The translations under genes and the position numbers were made by a program. Below, one piece after another: positions 25,218-32,808 of a DNA stretch of 64,000 bases. The DNA comes from JACCSI01 sp035575715 (GTDB taxonomy: Bacteria > Acidobacteriota > Vicinamibacteria > Vicinamibacterales > UBA2999), in contig DATLXN010000001.1 of the NCBI GenBank assembly GCA_035575715.1, forward strand, positions 1-64,000. Direction: 5' to 3'. How positions within the stretch are numbered: position 1 is the stretch's first letter; each line of letters opens with the position of its first letter. The notes under the pieces were generated by a model, which did not search any database, had not been told where the DNA came from, and worked only from the letters and a program-made list of their open reading frames with translations.

Positions 25218-27547
25218 TATTTACCAGCATCTTCACTAAGTTAGGGACACCTGCCCCCTGCTGTGAGCGATCGCGACCCAGGTCGGTGCAGTTACGCAGC
25301 ATGTGCTCTTTGACGCGGTCGGCTTCGCCGATAAATTCGCGCCGCACCGACAAGAAGGCGGCGAGGACACCGGAGACATGCGGCGCGGCCATGCTCGTGC
25401 CGCTCATCTGCACGTATTCGTCTTCGAGTTTTTTGACCGTCTTCGAGACTCGATGCCGGCACGACAGGATGCGTTCGCCGGGTGCGACGACATCGGGCTT
25501 CTGACGGCCGTCGGCCGTCGGCCCGCGCGAAGAGAAATAGGACACGCCATAGGTGTGTGGGCTGTCTTTGTGCACCGAACCGACCGCAATCGCGTCGTGC
25601 AGATTGGCGGGGTCGCCAATCGAGAGATCGATATTGGCATCGAGCTCACCGTCGAGCGTCTTGAGCACCGCGAACCCTTCGTTGCCGGCCGCGATGACGA
25701 CCATCACGCCTTGCCGCCACAAGCGCCGGAGTTCGTCACAAAGCGGCGTGTGCCCGCAGCCATAGGTGCTTTGGTCGAACGGGCCACCCAGACTGAGATT
25801 GATGCCGTGGATCACCAGCTTGCCGGCCCGCTCGTTGACGTCGGCGATGTGGTCGAGGGCTTTGATGATCCACGCGTCCTCACCGTTGCCCTCATCGTCG
25901 AGCACCTTGTAGACATGCAGCTTGGTCTCTGGCGCAACGCCGGAGATGATTCGCGGCGGCTTGCTCGGGTCGACCTGCAGCGCGCGCGCCGGCAATGATG
26001 CCGGCGACGTGCGTGCCGTGGCCGTGGCCGTCCCGCGCACTACCCTCGGTCACGCTACGGCCTGTGCAATCGAGCTGAGCCACGATGTTGCCGTGGGTGG
26101 CGAAGTGCGGGTGCGCAGCGTTGATTCCGGAGTCGAGCACGGCCCACGCGATGTCCCGGCCGTGCGCGCGATACCCGACGTGCGCCGCCCCGGCATGGAT
26201 CGCATTGAGAGAGGTCTCGAGCAGCGCACGCTTCACCTCGTTGCGCCAGATCCGCTTGACGATGCGGGTCGGGTCCTCGAACTTCTCGGCCAGCTTTTCG
26301 GTCTCAAACCGAGTCAGGTCGACCGCCAGGTAACGACGCATGATCTGCAACCGCAGTTGCTCGTCGCTCCGGCCGGACAAGGTGCGGATGGTCTGCGCCA
26401 GCTCCTTTGCCTTGGTCGTGAGATCGCCGTCACTCACGGACTGCGCCAGTTCGATCAGCACCGGATGCTGTGCTTCGCGAGGCGCATTCTCGAGACGCCG
26501 GACCAGGTTGCGCGCGATCGTAAACGGCGCCACCGGCTGGAAGAGATCGACCCGGACCTCGTCGCGCACCGCATGGCGAACGGGATCGGTCCTGAGATAG
26601 CCGGTACCCGAATGCGGGTGCGCCGGCGATTCGAGATTGCGGATCTTGACGTCCTCGATGCGCCCCTTGGGGAGGAAGTCGTTGCTGATCTTCTCATCCG
26701 CCGCCACCGGGTCGTCGTCGTCATAGACATTGAGCCAGCGTTTGACGCACGTAGGAACGGCGAGCGCCTTCTTGCCGTCGAATTTTTCGAGCTGGTCCTG
26801 AACTTCCTGGATACCGAGCGGCGAGCCGATGGTCACAAACAGCGCGATGTCCAGGTTGGGCAGGCGGCGCAGGACGTCGTAGGCAATCATCGTCCCCTGG
26901 CTGTGCGCGATGACGATGAACGGACCACCGCCGGCCTCGAGCCGTTCGGTGAGGCTTGTGCGCATCGCGTCACGCCGCGTCTCGACGAACAGGTAGTCGT
27001 GGACGTCGCGCGCAAAGGCGCGCGTGATTCTGCGGGTGATCCATTCGCGTAGAAATCGCGGCAACGGCAGGATGAAACCATGGATCCCAGTAGCGTTGAC
27101 ACCGCGCACCTGCGCCGGCACCCCGCGGGCCTCAACCTTGGCGACGATGCGCAGCAACGTCGCTTTTTCTTTCGGATCGTCAGTCAGCGCGTCGACTTCG
27201 GCCTCGATTGGCGTGTTCTCGAGGTGTTGCTCAACGCTGAAGGCACGGCCAGTCGGGGCATTTTCTACTTCGGTGACATCGCCACTCGTGCAGGTTCCGG
27301 CGGCCGGCGTCGGGTAGTATGCGCGGTTGACCCAATAGGCGAGACGACTCCTCTCGCCAAGGTCGTAGCCGAAGAGCGCGTGATCCCATTGGCACTTGAG
27401 CACCGACTCGATCGGTTTGTTGCCGATGCCGTGGACATAGATGACGGTGCATCCGCGTCCGAGTTCACCGGTCGCGGCGGTTGCCGCCGCAGCCGCCAGC
27501 CTCTTCGTTCCCTTGCGAGTTGTTGCAGGAGTCCTTCGTCGTGCCAT
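25213..27547 (-). pseudogene. Alpha/beta-hydrolase - subtilisin (S8) fusion, frameshifted
   Basis: Two frames together encode one protein of about 780 residues. N-terminal part (27547 down to about 25990): an alpha/beta hydrolase-like domain with CTVIYVHGIGN and the nucleophile elbow IAHSQGTMIAYDVL, then a helical linker, then the first subtilisin motifs VLDSGINAAHP (Asp) and DGHGHGTHVAGIIAG (His). The Ser part (GNEGF..., QMSGTSMAAPHVSGVLAAF) is in another frame from about 25980 to 25213. The switch is at a (CG)n run at 25981-25988: one CG unit fewer than needed to stay in frame. All catalytic motifs are otherwise preserved, so this is a recent break, phase variation or a sequencing error. 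No signal peptide seen. Confidence 0.8.
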
Positions 27548-27614
27548 GGCGCCCTCCAGGCAAAACGTTAGACGGACTGGCTGATGAAAATCCGACCGCC
27601 GGTGGGAAACCGTG

Positions 27615-27671
27615 CAGGTCAGTCGTCGGTGGTCGGTCGTCAGTGGTCAGTGGTCAGTGGCCGGTCGTCAG
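27615..27671. repeat. Heptamer repeat GGTCAGT/GGTCGTC-type
   Basis: Between the subtilisin-fusion start and the PEBP remnant, units AGTCGTC, GGTGGTC, GGTCGTC, AGTGGTC x2, AGTGGCC, GGTCGTC follow with exact period 7. Confidence 0.85.
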
Positions 27672-27685
27672 CGCACTAATTCCCA

Positions 27686-28083
27686 CTACTGAGATCGGCG
27701 GAACAGGCCGACGTAGGCGGCCTTGCCGCGCACTTTGCCGGCCATGGCGGCGACGACCGCGGCGCGCGTCAGCGGCGGCGACTGGCCGACAGCTGGCACG
27801 TCGAGCATCGCGTCGAGGGCATAGAGCTCGAAGATGTAATGATGCGCGGGTCCTGCAGCGGGCGCGCCGGGGCCGCGGTAGTACGGACCGCTCGCGCTGA
27901 TCTGACGGGCGCCGTCGGGACCCTGCGTGCCCTGCGGGACGGCCTCAGGCAAGCTGCGCGCGGTGCCGGGAATGTTCCACACCATCCCGGGCCTACGGGG
28001 GTTTGGTTCTGTGCTGACGCGACCGTCGCGGCCGTCAGCGCCAGCAGTGCGATAAGACTCAGGCGAAGGATGAAGCGGCGCAT
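27686..28083 (-). pseudogene. PEBP-family (YbhB-like) gene with internal out-of-frame deletion
   Basis: The 5' end (28083 to about 27990) encodes a complete signal peptide, RRFILRLSLIALLALTAATVASAQ, in one frame. The remainder (27985-27686), in another frame, encodes the second half of a phosphatidylethanolamine-binding fold: VWNIPGTARSLPE, HHYIFELYALDAMLD, and the terminal AAVVAAMAGKVRGKAAYVGLF. The first half of the domain, including the usual D-P-D-A-P ligand motif, is missing. I infer a deletion of about 200 bases joining leader and C-terminal half out of frame. The C-terminal ORF has its own ATG at 27985 but would lack a binding site. The leader begins 5 bases after the DUF1028 stop, so it was probably in that operon. 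Confidence 0.7.
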
Positions 28084-28088
28084 GATGC

Positions 28089-28928
28089 TCACCTGAACGA
28101 CGCGGGTTGCTTCTTGCGCCACTCGTCGTAACGCATGCGCAGGGTTTTCATCGGATTGAGATTCTCCCCGTCGCGTACTTGGCCAGGCCCCTTGTCGGCG
28201 CCCGGCTGCGACACAGTGAGATACATCGCGTACTTGCCGTTGTTGTGCGAGTCGCCGTTAGTGTCGGTCTTGTCAGACATCAGGATGTAGGCGATATGCG
28301 AGGTGCGGCCATCGCAGGCGATCTTCGGCTTGCTACCATCGGTCGGCCACGGCGGGCACACGCACCGGCTGTCGCCGCCCGATCCATCCGCGGCGTCCAT
28401 GGCCGCCATGACGCGATCGGTCAGTGCGCCAGTCGTGCTGATGAACGCCTTGACGGCATTGGGCATCACGTTGCCGGGCCGCAGGATGTTGCCTTGAATC
28501 GAATAGAAAATTTCGGTGCCCGGCACCTGCCCTTGAATGTCCTGTGAGACATAGCCGTTGGTCAGCCCCGAATGGCCGGCCATCCGCCCTTGTAAGTCGA
28601 GAATGCCAAACTGGCGGCTCTGATAGGCCGGGTCCTTGGCCAGCAGCTCGATGATCTGTTTGGGGTCGATGCCCTTCTGCAATTCCTGGTAGACCAGCAT
28701 CTGATTGGCATGCGTACTGTCGACGCCGGCCTGGCATGCCGCCACGCCTTTGCCCGGGACGACGACCGCCTGGACACCCATCAGGAACTGATCATCGCGA
28801 TCGACGCACGTGGCGGAGGCGATGACGACGCGGCCGGTGGCCCGGTCGACGGCAATGACCGACCAGGTTGCAAACGCACTCGACGGGAGCGCGAGACAGA
28901 AGACGAGGGCAAGAAGCGTTCGACGCAT
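28089..28928 (-). CDS. Exported DUF1028 protein (Ntn-hydrolase-like)
   Basis: 279 residues from ATG 28928, where a signal peptide RRTLLALVFCLALPSSAFA is followed at once by TWSVIAVDRATGRVVIASATC. That is the standard DUF1028 opening, in which a Thr/Ser exposed after cleavage could be the Ntn nucleophile. Further family segments: GVAACQAGVDSTHANQMLVY, ILDLQGRMAGHSGLTNGY, YSIQGNILRPGNVM. The C-terminal third (about 90 residues, with CVCPPWP and ILMSDKTDTNGDSHNNGKY) is an extension seen in exported versions. Enzymatic activity in this family has not been firmly assigned to my knowledge. Confidence 0.88.
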   Translation of the reverse strand: MRRTLLALVFCLALPSSAFATWSVIAVDRATGRVVIASATCVDRDDQFLMGVQAVVVPGKGVAACQAGVDSTHANQMLVYQELQKGIDPKQIIELLAKDPAYQSRQFGILDLQGRMAGHSGLTNGYVSQDIQGQVPGTEIFYSIQGNILRPGNVMPNAVKAFISTTGALTDRVMAAMDAADGSGGDSRCVCPPWPTDGSKPKIACDGRTSHIAYILMSDKTDTNGDSHNNGKYAMYLTVSQPGADKGPGQVRDGENLNPMKTLRMRYDEWRKKQPASFR

Positions 28929-28942
28929 GGAGGGAGATGATA

Positions 28943-29055
28943 TGCGAAGTGCGGAGTGCGGAGTGCGGAGTGCGGAGTGCGGAGTGCTGCGCTGAGGGGC
29001 GGGTGCGACGGTGCACCTAGCACCTAGCACCTAGCACCTAGCACCTAGCATTTAG
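28943..29055. repeat. Two adjacent heptamer arrays, GTGCGGA and GCACCTA
   Basis: Upstream of the DUF1028 gene, GTGCGGA is repeated five to six times (28943-28987), then after about 25 bases GCACCTA is repeated five times and ends GCATTTA (29011-29055), running into the helicase stop codon. Both have period 7 but are unrelated in sequence. Confidence 0.9.
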
Positions 29056-30803
29056 ACGTCGCGGTCGCGGCGAATGAGCACTTTGTTGCCGCGCAACGAC
29101 GCGCGCTTCATCACCGTGATGATGTGTTCGGCGGATTCAGTTGGGACATCGACCAGCGAAAACGCATCGGCAATTTCGATCGCGCCGAGATCGCGTGACG
29201 CGATGCCGGCTTCATTAGTAATTGCGCCGACCAGATCGGCAGGCCGAATCCCGGCGCGGCGGCCGGCGCCGATGAACAGGCGCGCGTAATCCGGATTGCC
29301 GCCTGAGGCGGGCCGACCGGGTCGCGGACCGCGCGACTCGCGGCCACCGCGATCACCCTCGCTGCGGCGGAATCGATCGCCACTGCCGGCCTGGCGTTCG
29401 CGCGGTGCGCTCGCCGGCGGCAGGTCCTTCTCTTCTTCGTTGTCGCCCGCCGTCGCCGCGTGCGCCAACTTCACCGCCGCCGCAGCAATATCGATGACGT
29501 CGAACTCTTCGGCTAATGCCTGCACCACGACGCGGACGTCATCGAACTCGCCGGCGACCAATGTTTCGCGCAACGAGGCGCGGGTGATTTCCATGCGCTT
29601 GGCGCGCAGATCCGCGGCGGTCGGCACAGTGCCGATCTCGATCTTCTGCTTGGTCATCTGCTCGATGCTTCGCAGCAAACGGTGTTCGCGCGGTTCGGCA
29701 AGCGTGATCGCGGTGCCCTCGCGGCCGGCACGACCGGTGCGGCCAATGCGGTGGATATAGGCTTCGGGCGCCGACGGCACGTCGTAGTTGAAGACATGCG
29801 AGAGCTGCGAGATATCGAGACCGCGAGCCGCGACGTCCGTGGCAATCAGCAAGTCCGCCTTCGCGGCGCGGAACCGGCCCATCACCGCTTCGCGCTGGCG
29901 CTGCATCATGCCGCCGTGAATCGCCTCGGCGCGGTAGCCATGCGCGTTGAGCGTTTCGACCAGGGTGTCGACCTCGATGCGCGTGCGACAGAACACCAAC
30001 GCCGAGGTCGGGTTCTCCATATCGAGCACGCGCTGCAGTGCGGCGGCCTTATGGGCACGATGCACGATGTAGGCAACTTGGCGCACGCGCGGCAATTTCC
30101 CGGCCGCGGCTTTTTCATGCGCAATGGCAATGCGCTCGGGTTTGCGCAAGTGACGTTCCGCGATCGCCCGCAGCCGCGGCGGCATCGTCGCCGAGAACAG
30201 CGCGGTCTGCCGCGTCTCGGGGGTCGACTCGAGGATTGCGTCGATATCTTCGGCGAAACCCATGTCGAGCATCTCGTCGGCTTCGTCGAGCACCAGGACA
30301 TCGAGACTATCGAGCTTGAGCGATCCGCGGCCCAAGTGATCCAGCGCGCGACCAGGTGTCGCGACGACGATGTCGGCACCGCGCTCGAGAGCGCGAATCT
30401 GCTGCGGCATCGATGCGCCGCCGTAGAGCGGCACCACGATGAGGCCGGTGCCGCGGGCGTACTTATGCGTGGCTTCGGCCACTTGCATCGCCAATTCGCG
30501 CGTCGGCACCAGCACCAGACCGCGGGTCGGCTTTCGCGTGAAGCCTTTCTTGCCGCCCACGACGGGCGCGGCTTTTTCTTCGGTGAGCAGACGGTGGAGC
30601 ATCGGCAGTGCAAAGGCGGCGGTTTTACCGGTGCCGGTGGCGGCTTGGCCGAGGAGGTCGCGTCCTGCCAGCAGGATAGGAATCGTCTCGCGCTGCACCG
30701 GCGTGGCCTCTTCGTATCCGAGGGCGGTCACCGCGGTGACGAGTGAATCGGCGAGACCAAGTGCGGCGAACCCTGCTTGAGCGGTGGTACGTGTGGCGGA
30801 CAT
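29052..30803 (-). CDS. deaD: DEAD-box RNA helicase (DeaD/CsdA-like) with C-terminal RNA-binding domain
   Basis: 583 residues. Motifs in order: Q-motif region GLADSLVTAVTALGYEEATP, Walker A AATGTGKTAAF, GG and TPGRALDHLGRG, the DEAD box VLVLDEADEMLDMG, SAT in TALFSATMPP, helicase domain 2 with IATDVAARGLDI and HRIGRTGRAGREG. After a charged, Arg/Gly-rich linker (about residues 440-500) is a DbpA/CsdA-type RNA-binding domain (ARLFIGAGRRAGIRPADLVG ... GNKVLIRRD). Such helicases unwind short RNA duplexes in ribosome assembly and cold adaptation. Monocistronic as far as seen; flanked by repeats on the 3' side. Confidence 0.95.
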   Translation of the reverse strand: MSATRTTAQAGFAALGLADSLVTAVTALGYEEATPVQRETIPILLAGRDLLGQAATGTGKTAAFALPMLHRLLTEEKAAPVVGGKKGFTRKPTRGLVLVPTRELAMQVAEATHKYARGTGLIVVPLYGGASMPQQIRALERGADIVVATPGRALDHLGRGSLKLDSLDVLVLDEADEMLDMGFAEDIDAILESTPETRQTALFSATMPPRLRAIAERHLRKPERIAIAHEKAAAGKLPRVRQVAYIVHRAHKAAALQRVLDMENPTSALVFCRTRIEVDTLVETLNAHGYRAEAIHGGMMQRQREAVMGRFRAAKADLLIATDVAARGLDISQLSHVFNYDVPSAPEAYIHRIGRTGRAGREGTAITLAEPREHRLLRSIEQMTKQKIEIGTVPTAADLRAKRMEITRASLRETLVAGEFDDVRVVVQALAEEFDVIDIAAAAVKLAHAATAGDNEEEKDLPPASAPRERQAGSGDRFRRSEGDRGGRESRGPRPGRPASGGNPDYARLFIGAGRRAGIRPADLVGAITNEAGIASRDLGAIEIADAFSLVDVPTESAEHIITVMKRASLRGNKVLIRRDRDV

Positions 30804-30918
30804 CCCTCCATTGTCCCGCGGCGGTGCCCTTGGTGTCTATGACCGTCGCGGCCGCGCTGGCCCAGCGCGCGGCCCGAAACATCCGCGCCCTCGCCCCAGC
30901 TCGGCGCGACCTGAGGTT

Positions 30919-32175
30919 TTATGCTTCGCGCAGCTTGCGCATCGCGACAGCGTATGCCTCGCGACCTGATTGCGGGTCATACACGATCACCGGCCGCAAA
31001 CGGCCGCGGATGCGATGCGGGTTATCGCGCGCGTAGCCCATGAGCGTCTCGGCGAGCTCGCGCTTGGTCGCCGACTGCGCCTCGTCCCGCGGCAGACTGG
31101 TCAGCAGATCGTTCAACGACGGCGCCCACGGCGCGCCGCGCAACAGGGCGTCGATGACCACGCCTTTGACAACGTTATGGGAGAAATTGAAGAAGAAACA
31201 GAGCGGAGAGTAGTGGAGATCCGAGGGTCGATACGGCTCGAAGTCGGCGAGCAACTCGCCTTTACGCGCGAGGAAGGTGTCCCGCAGCCCACAGCGCTCT
31301 TCCTCGCAGCCGGCGAGTGACGAGGGCGGGGCGCCGATGAACGCGCGCGCGTCCGCACACAACCCGTTGAGCATCGCCTCAATCAGTCGATCGCGATCCA
31401 GCGGCGAATCGTTCGTGACGTATTCCTTGATCAAGGTGGCCAACGCAAAACACAGCCACGGATAGTCAGCGATGTTGTCATCGCGCATATTCACCGTGTC
31501 CCGGCCATAGGTCGCTTCGAAGCCAAACCGCAAGTGACTGCCCATGCTGGCCGCGTGGCCCAGCGCAACTCGTGCCTGGTGGGCACGATTCAGCGTGCGC
31601 GTCTGCTCGAGCAGTGTTCCGTAGCCGCGTTCATGCAATTCGTAATGCGACGTCGCAATCAGCAGCAACGTCTCGGCGTCGGCGGCGAACCGCTGCCCAC
31701 TGCCGCCCGGCCCTTGCAACAGGACTAGTAGTTCTTCGAGTTGATCGAGGTTGGCGTCAGGATCGCCATCATCCCAAATGCGCAGGGACAGCAAGGCAAG
31801 CAGATGCATGAAGTAGTAATCGAGCAGGATCGCCAGCGGCGCCGGGCTGGAGGCTTCGCTCCCCCGCTTATCGACGAGGTAATGCAAGACGTCAACGGGA
31901 ATGGTGTCTTCGTTGACCTTATCGGCAATGCCGTCCCAGTCGTGGAGAACATGAAACCCGACCTGCCGCGTCCTGCGGTCGAATTTGTGGATGATGCGTT
32001 CGAGGTCGAAGGGCCGAGCCCCGAGCTTCCAATTGTTGGAGCGCATCCCGTCGCGCAATTTGTGCAGCGAGGCGCCGAGAGTCGCTTGTTGCGCCGCCTC
32101 GTCGACGATGCTGCGACGAACGTTGCCGTCGAGCGCCGCCGCTAAAACCTGACTGACATCCTCAAACGTACGCAC
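30919..32175 (-). CDS. Conserved protein of unknown function, downstream of catalase and ferritin-like genes
   Basis: 418 residues, soluble, rich in Asp, Leu and Arg, predicted mostly helical. No signal peptide or recognised motif. Segments that may help later recognition: IIHKFDRRTRQVGFHVLHDWDG, DYYFMHLLALLSLRIWDDGD, LHYSPLCFFFNFSHNVVKG and the terminal IVYDPQSGREAYAVAMRKL. The two Cys-rich positions (GCEEERCGL) are isolated. It begins 15 bases after the YciE-like gene stop on the same strand, so it is probably the third gene of the catalase operon and may have a role in stress. I do not recognise the family. Confidence 0.75.
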   Translation of the reverse strand: MRTFEDVSQVLAAALDGNVRRSIVDEAAQQATLGASLHKLRDGMRSNNWKLGARPFDLERIIHKFDRRTRQVGFHVLHDWDGIADKVNEDTIPVDVLHYLVDKRGSEASSPAPLAILLDYYFMHLLALLSLRIWDDGDPDANLDQLEELLVLLQGPGGSGQRFAADAETLLLIATSHYELHERGYGTLLEQTRTLNRAHQARVALGHAASMGSHLRFGFEATYGRDTVNMRDDNIADYPWLCFALATLIKEYVTNDSPLDRDRLIEAMLNGLCADARAFIGAPPSSLAGCEEERCGLRDTFLARKGELLADFEPYRPSDLHYSPLCFFFNFSHNVVKGVVIDALLRGAPWAPSLNDLLTSLPRDEAQSATKRELAETLMGYARDNPHRIRGRLRPVIVYDPQSGREAYAVAMRKLREA

Positions 32176-32190
32176 GACGAAATTGTAGGT

Positions 32191-32760
32191 TTACTTTCGC
32201 TTGGCTGCTTTTTTCGCGGCCTTTTTAGCCTTGACCTTACGCTTTGGCGCGCTCGCCTCTGCGTCCGGCGAGGCGGCGTCGGCATTGATACCGCCTTCGG
32301 CGAGAGCGGTCAGCTTTTCATCGGCCACTTTTTCTTCGCTCAGGGTTTTTTCGAGCAGGCTCGCGGCCTTGGTGTGACCCATCACGTGGGCCCAGGCTGC
32401 GAGCGTGCCGTAGACCGCCATTTCGTAATGCTCGACACGCTGACCGGCAGCGACCAGGCACGCGTCCATCGTCGGCTCGTCGAAGTCTTCTTCCATGATC
32501 GACTTGCCTTCTTCGATGATGCCGGCGACCCCGTCGCAGTGCTTGCCCCTGACCTTCTCGTCGAGGCTGGCAAACACTTGCTCCAAGCGGACCACGTGGC
32601 CCTTGGTTTCTTCCAGATGCGCCTCGAACGCGCCGCGAAGCTTCTGTGAATTGGCCGCCTTGATCATCTCAGGCAGGGCCTTCAGGATTTGCTTCTCCGC
32701 ATCGTAGACATCCCGGAGCTCGTCGATAAACGCGTCGTGCAGCTTTTCACGGTCAGGCAT
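32191..32760 (-). CDS. YciE/YciF-type ferritin-like protein (DUF892) with Lys-rich tail
   Basis: ATG 32760, 189 residues; an upstream in-frame start at 32805 would only add residues not seen in the family, and GAGAGAGGGACTGAG precedes 32760. DUF892 signature: LHDAFIDELRDVYDAEKQILKALPEM, KGHVVRLEQVF, IMEEDFDEPTMDACLVAAGQ and EHYEMAVYGTLAAWA, with Glu/His residues placed as in a four-helix di-iron bundle. The last ~30 residues are Ala/Lys-rich (RKVKAKKAAKKAAKRK), which could bind DNA or RNA. Encoded 48 bases after the catalase gene on the same strand. Family members are linked to desiccation and oxidative stress. Confidence 0.92.
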   Translation of the reverse strand: MPDREKLHDAFIDELRDVYDAEKQILKALPEMIKAANSQKLRGAFEAHLEETKGHVVRLEQVFASLDEKVRGKHCDGVAGIIEEGKSIMEEDFDEPTMDACLVAAGQRVEHYEMAVYGTLAAWAHVMGHTKAASLLEKTLSEEKVADEKLTALAEGGINADAASPDAEASAPKRKVKAKKAAKKAAKRK

Positions 32761-32808
32761 TCTCAGTCCCTCTCTCAACAATGATGACGACATCGTGACC
32801 CGCACGCC

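Noticed and set aside
25922..27052. 376-residue open frame opposite the hydrolase-subtilisin gene
   Set aside because: Antisense shadow of a gene with clear catalytic motifs.
29682..30746. 354-residue open frame opposite the DEAD-box helicase
   Set aside because: Antisense shadow; contains no domain and mirrors the helicase codons.
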